Source of the DNA: Dickeya dianthicola NCPPB 453
GTDB lineage: Bacteria; Pseudomonadota; Gammaproteobacteria; Enterobacterales; Enterobacteriaceae
NCBI RefSeq assembly: GCF_000365305.1
Contig: NZ_CM001841.1
Location: 2,321,412-2,385,411, forward strand
DNA length: 64,000 nucleotides
Direction of reading: 5' to 3'
This document shows positions 28,783 to 41,080 of this stretch, piece by piece; position 1 is the stretch's first letter, and each line of letters opens with the position of its first letter. The position numbers were made by a program, and so were the translations under genes. The notes below the pieces were generated by a model. That model worked only from the letters and a program-made list of their open reading frames with translations. It searched no databases and had not been told where the DNA came from.

Positions 28783-28800
28783 AGCCACGGGAGCGCCACG

Positions 28801-29208
28801 ATGTCCTCTTCTTCCGGCAAACGTATCCAGCGTGAAATCCGAACGATTCAGGCAATGCTCACGCTGTATGAACGCACGTTCCCTGCTCCGGCGGATGACG
28901 CGGATTACTACGCCAGACTACGCGATTACGCCCTGAACCGGCTGCAAAAATGCTATTACGGTGAAAACAAACCCGCCTGTAAACAGTGCCCAATCCACTG
29001 CTATCAACCGGCAAAGCGGGAAACCATCAAAGTGATTATGCGTTGGGCAGGGCCAAGGATGCTGTTGTATCACCCGATACTGGCCATCCGGCACCTGCTG
29101 GATGGCCGCAAGCCTGCGCCTGCCGCGCCGCAACGCCCGCGCACAGGGAAAAGACCTGAATCGCCTGCCTCACTTTCAGACAATTCTGCAAAAGAAAAAG
29201 GCCGCTAA
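28801..29208 (+). CDS. ygbA: YgbA-type protein (nitrous-oxide-stimulated promoter family)
   Basis: A 135-residue soluble protein matching E. coli YgbA through RIQREIRTIQAMLTLY, the cysteine cluster PACKQCPIHCYQPAKRE, and MRWAGPRMLLYHPILAIRHL. The clustered Cys and His suggest a bound metal or iron-sulfur site; the molecular role is unknown. In E. coli ygbA is repressed by the NO sensor NsrR and helps recovery from nitric oxide. The palindrome just upstream supports the same control. The basic, Pro-rich C-terminal extension of about 20 residues is longer than in E. coli. Confidence 0.85.
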   Translation: MSSSSGKRIQREIRTIQAMLTLYERTFPAPADDADYYARLRDYALNRLQKCYYGENKPACKQCPIHCYQPAKRETIKVIMRWAGPRMLLYHPILAIRHLLDGRKPAPAAPQRPRTGKRPESPASLSDNSAKEKGR

Positions 29209-29220
29209 TGCGGCCTTTTT
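29195..29220. terminator. Bidirectional terminator, ygbA / ihfA
   Basis: AAAAAGGCCGC pairs with GCGGCCTTTTT around TAAT. It overlaps the ygbA stop codon and can serve the converging ihfA. Confidence 0.88.
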
Positions 29221-29226
29221 GTCAAA

Positions 29227-29526
29227 TCAAGACTCTTTGGGTGATGCGTTTTCCACCCTACTCTTCAATTTCTGCCCTGGACGGAACGTGACGACCCGAC
29301 GCGCCGTAATCGGAATATCTTCGCCGGTTTTTGGGTTACGTCCTGGGCGCTGGTTCTTGTCCCGCAAATCAAAGTTGCCAAACCCCGACAACTTAACCTG
29401 CTCACCATTCTCCAGAGCGCGCCGAACTTCTTCGAAAAACAACTCGACGAGCTCTTTGGCATCCCGTTTGCTGAGCCCAAGCTTTTCAAACAGGTATTCA
29501 GACATTTCAGCTTTAGTAAGCGCCAT
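29227..29526 (-). CDS. ihfA: Integration host factor alpha subunit
   Basis: DNA-bending protein that pairs with IhfB to organise promoters, replication origins and recombination sites. 99 residues, standard for the family, with [21 protein letters not shown] and the DNA-contacting arm [20 protein letters not shown]. It lies 3 bp after pheT, the conserved pheST-ihfA arrangement. Confidence 0.97.
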   Translation of the reverse strand: MALTKAEMSEYLFEKLGLSKRDAKELVELFFEEVRRALENGEQVKLSGFGNFDLRDKNQRPGRNPKTGEDIPITARRVVTFRPGQKLKSRVENASPKES

Positions 29527-29529
29527 AGG

Positions 29530-31917
29530 TTAATCCCTCAAGGATGCTTGGAATCGCTGTTTTAGTGCTGCTACACATTGCGCAACAGTAGCGGCAATTT
29601 CCTCTTCTGCCAGTGTACGAGCGGTATCCTGCAATACCAGGCTAATAGCCAGACTCTTATACCCTTCCGCTACGCCCTTGCCCCGGTACACGTCAAACAA
29701 GTTTACGCCAACTAACTGATTTGCGCCAACTTTCTTGCATTCGACCAAAACGTCGCCCGCTGGCACACTTTCAGCCACCACCACAGCGATATCACGGCGA
29801 TTCGCCGGGAAACGAGAAATGTCAGCCGCCTCAGGCACCACGCGCTCGGCCAGCTTGTCCCACAGGACTTCAAACACCACGGTGCGCCCGTTCAGATCCA
29901 GCTTGCGTTCCAGCTCTGGGTGAATCACACCGATATAGCCGATGCGCTCGCCAGCCAGATAAATGGCCGCAGTTTGCCCCGGATGCAGCGCTGGATGACT
30001 TTCAGCCCGGAACTCAAGTACGGACAGTTTCCCGGTCAATGCCAATACGGCTTCCAAATCGCCTTTTAAATCATAGAAGTCAACTGCCTGACGCGCCAGA
30101 TCCCAGTGTTCTTCGTAACGGGTGCCGGTAATCACGCCCGCCAGCAGGGTTTCCTGACGCACACCTAAATCAGCGTGCTGATCCGGAACAAAGCGCAGGC
30201 CGCTCTCAAACAGGCGCAGCCGGCTTTGCTGGCGGTTCTGGTTGTACACCACCGCCCCCAACAGACCGCTCCACAGCGACAGGCGCATAGCGGACATTTC
30301 CACTGAAATCGGGCTTGGCAGAATCAGCGCCTCTTCACCGGGGTGAATCAGCGATTGAATTTTGGGATCGACGAAGCTGTAGGTAATCGCTTCCTGAAAG
30401 CCGTGATCAACCAGCAAGGTTTTCACACGCTTAAGCGCCAGATCCGCCTCACGATGTTGCGTCATCTTCAGCGGCGCCTGAGTAGGAATATTCGGAATGT
30501 TGTTGTAGCCGTAAACACGGGCTACTTCTTCCACCAAATCTTCCTCAATCGCCATGTCGAAACGCCAGCTCGGCGCCACCGCCTGCCAGCCATCAGCAGT
30601 GTTGGTTACCTGACAACCCAGACGATTTAAAATATCGCTGACTTTCTCATCGGAAATCACATGGCCGATCAGACGATCCAGCTTATCGCGACGCAGCGCG
30701 ATGGTGGCGCGCGCCGGCAGGTCTTTCTCGCTGACCACTTCCACCACCGGGCCGGCTTCACCGCCGCAGATATCCAGCAGCAGGCGGGTTGCGCGTTCCA
30801 TTGCCTGATGCTGCAATGCCGGGTCAACGCCGCGCTCATAGCGGTGCGACGCATCGGTATGCAGGCCATAACGGCGCGCCCGTCCGGTGATCGACAGCGG
30901 ATTAAAGTAAGCGCACTCGAGCAGCACATCCTGCGTTTCGCCATTCACACCGGAATGTTCGCCGCCGAAGATGCCGCCCATAGCCAACACTTTCTGATGG
31001 TCGGCAATCACCAGCGTGTCGGCGCTCAGGGTAGCATCGGTGCCGTCCAGCAGACGCAGGGGTTCTCCTTCCTTCGCCATGCGCACCACGATGCCGCCTT
31101 CCAGACGGTTAAGATCGAATGCATGCATCGGCTGCCCCAGTTCCAGCAGCACATAGTTGGTGACATCCACGACCGGATCGATGGAGCGGACGCCGCAACG
31201 GCGCAATTTTTCGCGCATCCACAGCGGCGTGGCGGCCTTAACGTTGATCCCCTTGACCACCCGCCCCAGATAACGCGGGCACGCTTCTGTCGCGTCCACC
31301 TGAATCGGGAAACGGTCGGCGAGGGTCGCAGCCACCGGCGCAATAACCGGCACGGCCAGCGCCTGCTCATTCAGCACCGCGACGTCTCGCGCCACGCCCA
31401 GAATTCCCAGGCAGTCGGCACGGTTCGGGGTCACGCTGATTTCGATGGTATTGTCATCCAGCTTCAGGTACTCGCGGATGTCGGTGCCCAGCGGCGCGTC
31501 AGCGGCCAATTCGATAATGCCGCTGTGATCGTCGGAGATCCCCAGTTCGGAGAAAGAACACAGCATCCCTTCAGACGGCTCGCCGCGCAGCTTGGCCGCC
31601 TTGATTTTGAAATCGCCCGGCAAAACGGCGCCCACGGTAGCCACCGCTACTTTGAGGCCCTGACGGCAATTAGGCGCGCCGCAAACGATATCCAGCAAAC
31701 GATCGCCACCGACGTTGACTTTCGTCACCCGTAATTTGTCCGCGTTCGGATGCTGTGCGCACTCCACCACTTCCCCAACAACCACGCCGTGGAACACGCC
31801 GGCAACCGGCTCAACGCCGTCCACTTCCAGACCGGCCATAGTGATTTGTTCAGATAAGGCATCGCTGCTGATGGCTGGGTTAACCCATTCCCGTAACCAG
31901 AGTTCACTGAATTTCAT
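29530..31917 (-). CDS. pheT: Phenylalanyl-tRNA synthetase beta subunit
   Basis: Structural and editing subunit of the alpha2-beta2 enzyme that charges tRNA-Phe. 795 residues, as in E. coli. An N-terminal EMAP-like tRNA-binding domain ([22 protein letters not shown]) precedes B3/B4 editing, B5 and catalytic-like domains, and the C-terminal anticodon-binding FDX-ACB domain ([13 protein letters not shown]). It follows pheS by 15 bp. Confidence 0.97.
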   Translation of the reverse strand: MKFSELWLREWVNPAISSDALSEQITMAGLEVDGVEPVAGVFHGVVVGEVVECAQHPNADKLRVTKVNVGGDRLLDIVCGAPNCRQGLKVAVATVGAVLPGDFKIKAAKLRGEPSEGMLCSFSELGISDDHSGIIELAADAPLGTDIREYLKLDDNTIEISVTPNRADCLGILGVARDVAVLNEQALAVPVIAPVAATLADRFPIQVDATEACPRYLGRVVKGINVKAATPLWMREKLRRCGVRSIDPVVDVTNYVLLELGQPMHAFDLNRLEGGIVVRMAKEGEPLRLLDGTDATLSADTLVIADHQKVLAMGGIFGGEHSGVNGETQDVLLECAYFNPLSITGRARRYGLHTDASHRYERGVDPALQHQAMERATRLLLDICGGEAGPVVEVVSEKDLPARATIALRRDKLDRLIGHVISDEKVSDILNRLGCQVTNTADGWQAVAPSWRFDMAIEEDLVEEVARVYGYNNIPNIPTQAPLKMTQHREADLALKRVKTLLVDHGFQEAITYSFVDPKIQSLIHPGEEALILPSPISVEMSAMRLSLWSGLLGAVVYNQNRQQSRLRLFESGLRFVPDQHADLGVRQETLLAGVITGTRYEEHWDLARQAVDFYDLKGDLEAVLALTGKLSVLEFRAESHPALHPGQTAAIYLAGERIGYIGVIHPELERKLDLNGRTVVFEVLWDKLAERVVPEAADISRFPANRRDIAVVVAESVPAGDVLVECKKVGANQLVGVNLFDVYRGKGVAEGYKSLAISLVLQDTARTLAEEEIAATVAQCVAALKQRFQASLRD

Positions 31918-31932
31918 GTTGATATTCCTGCC

Positions 31933-32973
<1,041 letters not shown>

Positions 32974-33028
32974 TCAGTACGCCGGACGTTAACACTACCT
33001 ACGTATTCTGGAATCGGGTCCAATAAAA

Positions 33029-33049
33029 AAGCCTCCACAGAGGAGGCTT
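33029..33049 (-). terminator. pheST attenuator terminator
   Basis: Read on the minus strand, AAGCCTCC and GGAGGCTT pair around a five-base loop, then a run of T. It lies 47 bp after the pheM stop. Stalling at the Phe codons of pheM would favour an alternative fold and read-through. Confidence 0.88.
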
Positions 33050-33095
33050 AGGCGCTACTTTTCGTTTCTGTTCTTACGCGCAAAGCCCCCGACGT

Positions 33096-33140
33096 TCAGG
33101 CGCTAAAGTAAAAAAAGAAACGGAAAATAGCAGCGTTCAT
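33096..33140 (-). CDS. pheM: Leader peptide of the pheST operon
   Basis: A 14-codon frame encoding [14 protein letters not shown], five of the fourteen residues being phenylalanine. It differs from the E. coli leader ([14 protein letters not shown]) only in the last residue. Transcription of pheST is set by how fast ribosomes translate the Phe codons. Together with the terminator at 33029-33049 it accounts for most of the 386-bp gap between pheS and rplT. Confidence 0.93.
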   Translation of the reverse strand: [14 protein letters not shown]

Positions 33141-33269
33141 ACTTGCGTTACCTTAATTGTTGTCTAACTCGTTGACAATATACCAATTATAATAATTTCA
33201 CTCAATCTGAAAGTCTTTCGTCCGCGCTATCTCGGAACATTGTCAGCTTTCAACTAACGTCAAAGACGA

Positions 33270-33294
33270 AAAGAGGGAGACAAGCTCCCTCTTT
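33270..33294 (-). terminator. Terminator of rplT
   Basis: AAAGAGGGAG and CTCCCTCTTT pair around a five-base loop just after the rplT stop, followed on the minus strand by TTCG. It may be leaky, feeding pheM-pheST. Confidence 0.75.
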
Positions 33295-33302
33295 CATCTG
33301 AC

Positions 33303-33677
<375 letters not shown>

Positions 33678-33702
33678 TTATTCTGAATTAAAAAAAGATT
33701 AC

Positions 33703-33921
<219 letters not shown>

Positions 33922-33995
33922 TTAAACAATGAATCAGATAAGGCGAACAAAACCGCGCTACGCAAAGGTAGCGCGGAATCTGTTACTTGAGTGCC

Positions 33996-34541
<546 letters not shown>

Positions 34542-36470
34542 TTATTCCTCCAACTGATGAAGACTACGGCTGCGAATTTCTTCCTGCAGCTTCGTGATTA
34601 CTTCACTGACGTCCATGCTTCCCAAGTCCTTGCCGCGGCGAGTACGGACAGCCACTTTGCCTGCCTCTACCTCTTTGTCGCCACAAACAAGCATATAGGG
34701 AACACGCCGTAAAGTGTGCTCGCGAATTTTAAAGCCTATTTTCTCATTTCTCAAGTCCGCTTTAACGCGAATCCCCGCATCTTGCAATTTTCTTGTCAAT
34801 TCACTGACATAATCAGACTGACTATCGGTGATATTCATCACCACTGCCTGTACCGGCGCCAGCCAGGTTGGGAAGAAACCAGCGAATTCTTCGGTCAGAA
34901 TCCCGATAAAACGTTCCATTGACCCCAGTATCGCCCGGTGAATCATCACCGGCACCTGACGTTCGTTACTTTCACCGACGTAAGATGCGCTTAGGCGGCC
35001 CGGCAGCGAGAAGTCAAGCTGCACCGTACCACATTGCCAGGCGCGATCCAGACAGTCATGTAAAGTAAATTCGATTTTCGGACCGTAAAACGCGCCTTCG
35101 CCCGGCTGATAGTCAAACGGGATACCGTTTTCGGTCAGCGCAGCCGCCAAATCCTCTTCCGCACGATCCCACATGTCATCGCTGCCGATACGTTTTTCAG
35201 GACGTGTTGACAGTTTCACCGCGATTTTTTCAAAACCGAAGGTGCTGTACATGTCGTACACCATCTTGATGCAGTTGTTCACTTCATCACGCACCTGCTC
35301 TTCGGTACAGAAGATGTGGGCATCATCCTGCGTAAAGCCGCGTACACGCATCAAGCCATGCAGAGAACCTGACGGCTCGTTACGATGACAACTGCCGAAT
35401 TCCGCCATACGCAACGGCAGGTCGCGGTAGGATTTCAGTCCCTGATTGAAGATCTGTACGTGGCCCGGGCAGTTCATCGGTTTGATGCAATATTCACGGT
35501 TTTCAGACGACGTCGTGAACATGGCCTCTTTGTAGTTTTCCCAGTGGCCGGTTTTTTCCCACAGCACGCGGTCCATCATGAACGGGCCTTTTACTTCCTG
35601 ATATTGGTACTCTTTGAGCTTCATGCGCACAAAGGCTTCCAACTCACGGAAAATCGTCCAGCCATCGTTATGCCAGAACACCATGCCCGGCGCTTCTTCC
35701 TGCATATGATACAGGTCCAGCTGCTTGCCGATTTTACGGTGGTCACGCTTGGCGGCTTCTTCAAGACGCTGCAGATAAGCGCTCAGCTGTTTCTTGTCTG
35801 CCCAAGCGGTGCCATAAATACGCTGCAGCATTTTATTCTTGCTGTCGCCGCGCCAGTAAGCGCCAGACGTTTTCTGCAGTTTGAAATGATGGCAGAAACG
35901 CATGTTCGGTACGTGCGGCCCACGGCACATATCGATATATTCTTCGTGGTGGTACAACCCAGGGCGGTCATCATGGCTGATATTTTCATCCAGAATCGCC
36001 ACCTTGTAGTTTTCGCCACGCGCCACAAACGTATCACGCGCTTCCTGCCAACTGACTTTTTTCTTGATAACGTCGTAGTCCTTGCCCGCCAGCTCATGCA
36101 TCCGCTTTTCAAGCAGGTCCAGATCTTCCTGAGTCAGGGTGCGGTCCAGATCGACGTCATAATAGAAACCGTTGTCGATCACCGGGCCAATCGCCATTTT
36201 GGTGTCCGGCCACAGCTGTTTGATGGCATGACCCAGCAAATGCGCACAGGAGTGGCGAATGATTTCCATCCCCTCATCATCCTTGGCCGTGATGATGGAC
36301 AGCTGCGCGTCGGACTCGATCAGATCGACGGCGTCAACTAATTCACCATTGACACGGCCGGCAACGCAGGCTTTCGCCAGACCCGGGCCGATATCCAGTG
36401 CGACATCAAGAGGAGAAACGGCATGGTCGTAATGACGCTGACTGCCGTCAGGAAGCGTAATAACAGGCAT
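34542..36470 (-). CDS. thrS: Threonyl-tRNA synthetase
   Basis: Class II synthetase of 642 residues, E. coli length. TGS domain at 1-60, editing domain with [16 protein letters not shown] (zinc/editing histidines) at about 73-88, catalytic core with motif 2 ([20 protein letters not shown]) and motif 3 ([15 protein letters not shown]), and a C-terminal anticodon-binding domain. I set the start at ATG 36470 ([11 protein letters not shown]). The leader contains an anticodon-arm mimic, suggesting autoregulation. Confidence 0.97.
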   Translation of the reverse strand: MPVITLPDGSQRHYDHAVSPLDVALDIGPGLAKACVAGRVNGELVDAVDLIESDAQLSIITAKDDEGMEIIRHSCAHLLGHAIKQLWPDTKMAIGPVIDNGFYYDVDLDRTLTQEDLDLLEKRMHELAGKDYDVIKKKVSWQEARDTFVARGENYKVAILDENISHDDRPGLYHHEEYIDMCRGPHVPNMRFCHHFKLQKTSGAYWRGDSKNKMLQRIYGTAWADKKQLSAYLQRLEEAAKRDHRKIGKQLDLYHMQEEAPGMVFWHNDGWTIFRELEAFVRMKLKEYQYQEVKGPFMMDRVLWEKTGHWENYKEAMFTTSSENREYCIKPMNCPGHVQIFNQGLKSYRDLPLRMAEFGSCHRNEPSGSLHGLMRVRGFTQDDAHIFCTEEQVRDEVNNCIKMVYDMYSTFGFEKIAVKLSTRPEKRIGSDDMWDRAEEDLAAALTENGIPFDYQPGEGAFYGPKIEFTLHDCLDRAWQCGTVQLDFSLPGRLSASYVGESNERQVPVMIHRAILGSMERFIGILTEEFAGFFPTWLAPVQAVVMNITDSQSDYVSELTRKLQDAGIRVKADLRNEKIGFKIREHTLRRVPYMLVCGDKEVEAGKVAVRTRRGKDLGSMDVSEVITKLQEEIRSRSLHQLEE

Positions 36471-36492
36471 GTAAATTCCCTTATCTGCAGTG

Positions 36493-36513
36493 GTGAGCCA
36501 CACGAAAGCTCAC
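36493..36513 (-). promoter_or_regulatory. thrS translational operator hairpin
   Basis: On the minus strand GTGAGC and GCTCAC enclose the loop TTTCGTGTG. The loop carries CGU, the tRNA-Thr anticodon, in an anticodon-arm-like setting, 23 bp before the thrS start. In E. coli the same device lets ThrRS bind and block its own mRNA. Confidence 0.6.
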
Positions 36514-36754
36514 GTGCAAAAGATAATTGCGTTTGATTTAGGTGGTCGGTGGAAAAGGATTTAACCCACAATTGTTAAATCAGTTCCGCCCTGTCGTCAG
36601 GTGGCATGTCGATGGTCGCTGCGTGACAGTTCAACGGGATAGCGCGCCAATGCCTTAACCCGACGGCGTAGAGTAGCACCATGCCCCTGGGGATGCCACC
36701 ATCCGGTCAAAACAGGCGGCAGAAATACGGATTGGCGTCATTGAGATACGAGCA

Positions 36755-36779
36755 AAGACCCGTCGTTATTGCGGGTCTT
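36755..36779. terminator. Hairpin downstream of yebO
   Basis: AAGACCCG pairs with CGGGTCTT around a nine-base loop. It lies between yebO and thrS; the T-run is short. Apart from this and the thrS leader I see nothing in 36471-36815. Confidence 0.5.
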
Positions 36780-36815
36780 GTTGATACATTCAGCAACATG
36801 CCGGAAGATGGCAGC

Positions 36816-37106
36816 TCAACGCTCTGGAATCATGTCCTTAAACAGCGGATCAACCTCGCTCTCCTTAATTTCCGGCAGGGAAACCGGCTGCTCGGGAATA
36901 GGCTCCGCCTCCGGTGTCGGCACTGGCGACAGCACTTGCAACAGCGCGATTTGCTGTTTCTGCTGCTCGACAATTTCATGCAAAAGCCTAATCTGTTCAT
37001 TGGCCCGCACACTGGCCCGGTTGATAAAGAACCAGACCAGAATCACCAGCAGCACAATCAGCGCGACAAAAACCACTTCCAGCATGTCTGAAGCAAAACT
37101 ACTCAT
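36816..37106 (-). CDS. yebO: YebO-family small membrane protein
   Basis: A 96-residue protein with one N-terminal membrane helix (VVFVALIVLLVILVWFFINR) followed by a charged helix (NEQIRLLHEIVEQQKQQIALL, likely coiled coil) and an acidic Pro/Glu-rich tail. The WFFINRAS-R-NEQI core and the position next to kdgR match E. coli YebO. Function unknown. Confidence 0.82.
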   Translation of the reverse strand: MSSFASDMLEVVFVALIVLLVILVWFFINRASVRANEQIRLLHEIVEQQKQQIALLQVLSPVPTPEAEPIPEQPVSLPEIKESEVDPLFKDMIPER

Positions 37107-37218
37107 GTCTAAAACCTGTTACGTAACCTGACTCAGACGCGCATTCTAGCATTGTGCCGGCTGACAATTCGACAGTCATGCCGAGATTCATTGTCTGGAA
37201 TACCAGGTTTTACCTACC

Positions 37219-37243
37219 AAAAAGCCTGTCACTGGGACAGGCT
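37219..37243 (-). terminator. Terminator of kdgR
   Basis: AGCCTGTC and GACAGGCT pair around a five-base loop and are followed on the minus strand by TTTTTGG. Confidence 0.85.
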
Positions 37244-37273
37244 GATAGCCAGATTGCCGCACACCTTTCGGTT

Positions 37274-38065
37274 TCAGAACGGATAATCGTGATATCCCAT
37301 TTGATCGGAGATATTGCGCGCCGCCGTATGCAACATGGCGACATATTCATGTTTATTCTCTTCCGAGAAACGAATAGTCGGGAAAGAGATACTCAGGCCG
37401 GCAATCACCACGCCAAAACGATCAAATACCGGAACTGCGATGCAACGCAGGCCTTCTTCCTGCTCTTCATTGTCTTCGCCGTATCCCTGCTGACGCACCA
37501 GATCAAGCTGAGGCAACAACTCTTCCGTACTGCCGATGGTACGCACAGTGCTGCATTTAAATTCCACATGCGACAGAATTTCTTTGACCTCTTCACGGTC
37601 GCGCCAGGCCAGCAACACCTTGCCAATCGCCGTGCTGTGCAGCGGATTCCGGCGGCCAATGCGGGAATACATGCGCAAGTTGTACATGGAATCGATTTTA
37701 TGGATGTAGACGATACCGTCTTCATCCAACGCACCGAGGTGGATGGTTTCACGCGTTAACGCCGATAACTCACGCATCTGAATATCCGCACTGCGGATCA
37801 GATCAACGTTTTGCAGCGCTTTGGCGCCCAGCTCGAACAATTTCAGCGTCAGCGAGTATTTCTCTGATTCACCTTCCTGGGCAACATATCCTAGAGATTT
37901 CATCGTCTGTAAGAAACGATAAACAGTACTTTTAGACATCATCACGCGCTGTGAAAGTTCAGTAATGCCAATCTCACGCTCTTCGCCTAACGCCTGCAAA
38001 ATACCAAAGACCTTTAAGACAGATGACACGGAATCGGGTTGCTTATCTAAATCTGCAATAGCCAT
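37274..38065 (-). CDS. kdgR: Pectin-degradation repressor KdgR (IclR family)
   Basis: Represses the pectin regulon and releases DNA on binding KDG and related intermediates. 263 residues: N-terminal winged helix with ITELSQRVMMSKSTVYRFLQ, then an IclR effector domain (TRETIHLGALDEDGIVYIHK, HSTAIGKVLLAW, EGLRCIAVPVFDRFG). I set the start at ATG 38065 (MAIADLDKQPDSVSS). It is the expected controller of kdgF, kduI, pelW-tog, kdgM and the adjacent ogl in this same window. Confidence 0.96.
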   Translation of the reverse strand: MAIADLDKQPDSVSSVLKVFGILQALGEEREIGITELSQRVMMSKSTVYRFLQTMKSLGYVAQEGESEKYSLTLKLFELGAKALQNVDLIRSADIQMRELSALTRETIHLGALDEDGIVYIHKIDSMYNLRMYSRIGRRNPLHSTAIGKVLLAWRDREEVKEILSHVEFKCSTVRTIGSTEELLPQLDLVRQQGYGEDNEEQEEGLRCIAVPVFDRFGVVIAGLSISFPTIRFSEENKHEYVAMLHTAARNISDQMGYHDYPF

Positions 38066-38236
38066 TTTTGTGGTTACCCTACTCAGTATTTTTTGTTTTA
38101 AAAAAAATAGAACACATGTTTTAGTATAAAGGGAACGCTTTGAATATGGCAATCGGGCATTGCTATAACTGACAACCTGATTAAATATTGTCCATCACAA
38201 TAGCGCTGCCGAATTAATAATCTTATTGTAAAAGCG

Positions 38237-38267
38237 AAAAAAACCGCGCCCTTGGCGGGCACGGTTG
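38237..38267 (-). terminator. Terminator of ogl
   Basis: An imperfect GC-rich stem (ACCGCGCCC against GGGCACGGT) followed on the minus strand by a run of seven T, just after the ogl stop. Confidence 0.75.
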
Positions 38268-38276
38268 CAGGTGCTG

Positions 38277-39443
38277 TTATTGCCAGACGGAATCAGGCAC
38301 TTTTGCCAGATATAACGCCGGCTTGCCATCGACATCAGACGTAAACAGAATATGTTGGTCATCCGGTGTGAAGGACGGATGCGGATGCGTTACCTGACGG
38401 TCGCCCTCCAGCACTTCCCACGAGGTGTTGTGCTGTGCGACCTGGAAATGTTTCCCGGTCTTCATATTGAACACATACAAGAACGGATCATTTTCAATCT
38501 TGTAGCCACCGTCATCTTTTACATCCACCGGCGCATTGCACCCATCGCCCACCATCAGCGCACCATCATAGTTGCTCATCAGGTGAGAACACGGCGGCAT
38601 TTCAGTCAACTGACGGTTTTCCAGCGTTACCGGATTGACACTGCAAATGAAACGGTTGGTGCTGCCTTTCAGATAGGAAACATAAGCCAATGCAGAACCA
38701 TTCGGCACCCAGAACTCGTGGGTGCAACTTTCACCCGGCGCATGTTCTTTCACCTTACGCATATTGCTGCCATCTTCATTGATGAACCACATACGCGCAT
38801 CAACCAGGTCATGCGGGCCTTCATGGCAGAATGCTACCGTATTATCGTCGCCCGGACGGTAAATAGGATGACCCAACCATTGGTTTTCCTGCAGAATAGT
38901 GGTGGCTTCACCGGTTTTCAGATCGATACGAATCAAACGGCAGCATGGATTGGTAAAGTAGAAGTCCTGGAATTTTTTCCAGTCGGTCAGCGGCTTCCAA
39001 TCCTCTTTCTTGATCTCGATACCGACCATTTTGGTGCAATCCGAGTTGGCAACCCAAGTACCGTACCCAACCCAGTCGTCCGGCACCTGATAAATATTGG
39101 TTTCTTCCAGTGTATTCAGGTCAACGCGCATCAGATTACGAACGTTCTTCACATAATAAAGCGCGCCATCATCTGGAGACAGGAAACCGCCAAACGTATT
39201 GTCGCCGGTACCTTCGGTCAACTGCGTTGCCTGCTGGGTTTTCAGATCCAGCAAATAATAGTTCCACGGTCCGTCAAAGGCGCCACCAAACAGCAATTTG
39301 CTGCCATCATTGGAAAAACACTTCTGATAGAAGTAGTTGCGATGGCAGATAACATCGGGCGGGGTGAGACGCACCACTTCGGTGCCGGTGACTGAATCCT
39401 GGTAGGTATGGAACGAAAAAGAAAGCTTTTTACCTTTGGCCAT
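38277..39443 (-). CDS. ogl: Oligogalacturonate lyase (family PL22)
   Basis: Cytoplasmic lyase that splits unsaturated digalacturonate into two monomers by beta-elimination. 388 residues, a seven-bladed propeller in the family. The manganese ligands are visible: His in CSHLMSNYDG at about 287, and Gln/His/His in RQVTHPHPSFTPDD at about 350-355. It lies between kdgR and htpX, where E. coli has yebQ. A KdgR box with perfect arms lies 97 bp upstream. Confidence 0.96.
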   Translation of the reverse strand: MAKGKKLSFSFHTYQDSVTGTEVVRLTPPDVICHRNYFYQKCFSNDGSKLLFGGAFDGPWNYYLLDLKTQQATQLTEGTGDNTFGGFLSPDDGALYYVKNVRNLMRVDLNTLEETNIYQVPDDWVGYGTWVANSDCTKMVGIEIKKEDWKPLTDWKKFQDFYFTNPCCRLIRIDLKTGEATTILQENQWLGHPIYRPGDDNTVAFCHEGPHDLVDARMWFINEDGSNMRKVKEHAPGESCTHEFWVPNGSALAYVSYLKGSTNRFICSVNPVTLENRQLTEMPPCSHLMSNYDGALMVGDGCNAPVDVKDDGGYKIENDPFLYVFNMKTGKHFQVAQHNTSWEVLEGDRQVTHPHPSFTPDDQHILFTSDVDGKPALYLAKVPDSVWQ

Positions 39444-39537
39444 CCGTAAATCCTTTGCGCTTATCGTGAAAAATCAGACGTCGCCAGGTGAAAGATTACC
39501 TATCATCCCAGCCAATCGCCTTGTTATACCGATATTG

Positions 39538-39554
39538 TAGAAACAATGTTTCAT
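39538..39554 (-). promoter_or_regulatory. KdgR box upstream of ogl
   Basis: GAAACAATGTTTC, with flanking TA and AT, is a symmetric KdgR operator. It lies about 100 bp upstream of ogl on the promoter side. Confidence 0.7.
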
Positions 39555-39681
39555 TTTTCCGTGATCGTGGTTTTATTTTATAAAACATTCTTTCGTTTTT
39601 CACTGACTGTTTGTGCTGACGCAAGCTTATTTTGCCCGAGATTGATCCAGATGCAGAATGAAGAAGCAGACCGATCGCCAG

Positions 39682-39711
39682 AAAAAACAAAGGCCCCGAG
39701 GGGCCTTTGTG
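39682..39711 (-). terminator. Terminator of htpX
   Basis: ACAAAGGCCCC pairs with GGGGCCTTTGT across two bases, followed on the minus strand by a run of T. Confidence 0.88.
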
Positions 39712-39730
39712 AATAAGACAATCACAGCGA

Positions 39731-40615
39731 TTATTTGAGGTACTCGCCTGCACGCAACGCTTCGATACGTTTGTCCAGCGGCGGGTGCGACATGAACAGC
39801 TCGCTGAGGGACTTGGATTTACCATTGATGCAGAATGCCATCATACTGCCCGCTTCCTGCGGCTCGTAACTGGTTTTCAGTCGCTGCAACGCAGCAATCA
39901 TCTTTTCACGCCCGACCAGTTTCGCTGAACCGGCATCGGCATGGAACTCACGGTAACGGGAGAACCACATGGTAATGATGCTGGCCAGAATACCGAACAC
40001 CAGCTCCAGTACCATAGACACCGCCATGTAAACCAACGGATTGCCATTACTGCTCTCTTCGCTATCGTCACGATTGCCGGAAAGAAAACTGGTAACGATT
40101 TGCGCAATGATGCGGGAAATAAAGATTACGAAGGTGTTCACCACGCCTTGCACCAGCGTCATTGTGACCATGTCGCCGTTAGCGACGTGGCTGATTTCGT
40201 GAGCGATAACCGCCTCGGCTTCGTCACGGCTCATGTTCTGCAATAGCCCGGTGCTGACCGCAACCAACGAACTGTTGCGGCGAGCGCCTGTCGCGAACGC
40301 ATTAATATCGGGCGCATGATAGATAGCGACCTGCGGCATAGCGATCCCCACTTGCTGAGACTGAGCGCGCACCGTGTCCAACAGCCAGCGTTCGGTTTCA
40401 TCACGAGGTTGTTCAATCACCTCACCGCCAACGGCGCGTAACGCCATCCATTTAGACATCAGCAGCGAAATAATCGACCCACCGAAGCCAAATACGCCAG
40501 CCATGATAATCAAACCCGCCATGCTGTTGTGCTGAACGCCCGTCAGACTAAGCACCAGTCCGAATACCGCCATCACCGCCAGGTTGGTGAGCAGGAAAAG
40601 CGCAATACGCATCAT
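39731..40615 (-). CDS. htpX: Membrane zinc protease HtpX
   Basis: Inner-membrane metalloprotease for quality control of membrane proteins, working with FtsH. 294 residues. Four hydrophobic segments, the zinc motif HEISH (in [17 protein letters not shown]) with the third ligand Glu in [18 protein letters not shown] set the start at ATG 40615 ([12 protein letters not shown]), as in E. coli; the frame is open 18 codons further upstream. A CpxR-like box upstream fits envelope-stress control. Confidence 0.95.
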   Translation of the reverse strand: MMRIALFLLTNLAVMAVFGLVLSLTGVQHNSMAGLIIMAGVFGFGGSIISLLMSKWMALRAVGGEVIEQPRDETERWLLDTVRAQSQQVGIAMPQVAIYHAPDINAFATGARRNSSLVAVSTGLLQNMSRDEAEAVIAHEISHVANGDMVTMTLVQGVVNTFVIFISRIIAQIVTSFLSGNRDDSEESSNGNPLVYMAVSMVLELVFGILASIITMWFSRYREFHADAGSAKLVGREKMIAALQRLKTSYEPQEAGSMMAFCINGKSKSLSELFMSHPPLDKRIEALRAGEYLK

Positions 40616-40723
40616 ATGATTCAGATTTCCTCTTTCAGCAAAAGCAACCAAAGTGTTTGCAACAACCACATCGTATGGGTTGTGCCATTATTTTCAAGCA
40701 TTGATAACCTTTACGTTACCAAG

Positions 40724-40738
40724 TTAACATAACTTTAC
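40724..40738 (-). promoter_or_regulatory. CpxR-like box upstream of htpX
   Basis: On the minus strand GTAAAGTTATGTTAA fits the CpxR pattern GTAAA-N5-GTAAA with one mismatch, about 110 bp before htpX, a known Cpx target in E. coli. The remaining gap 40740-41080 shows no gene. Confidence 0.5.
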
Positions 40739-41080
40739 ATTTTTATTGATGGACGATCCGGGAAAAACCAGCAACGTTACCTCATGCTGAGCAACCTGTC
40801 TGTAACGACGGCCAACAGCAGGAAATCTGATGTGGTTATGTTGGAAACCACGAAAGGGCCTGACATATCCGCAAGCCGAGATGTAATAAAATATAATTCG
40901 CGTAATATTTATTCTGAGCCGCCGAAAAGTATCAATCAGCCTGACCGATGGCAAAGGACCCTACACTCAGAGGCGATGCAGCCAGAGCTGCTTTGCTACC
41001 TCTTGCACAAATTATTCAACATATCAAGGCATCTATGTACAGTTTCGCTGCTTAACAGATGCCGTTACATCACTGTGATA

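Noticed and set aside
30661..31734. 357-codon frame opposite pheT
   Set aside because: Antisense shadow of pheT without start site or domain.
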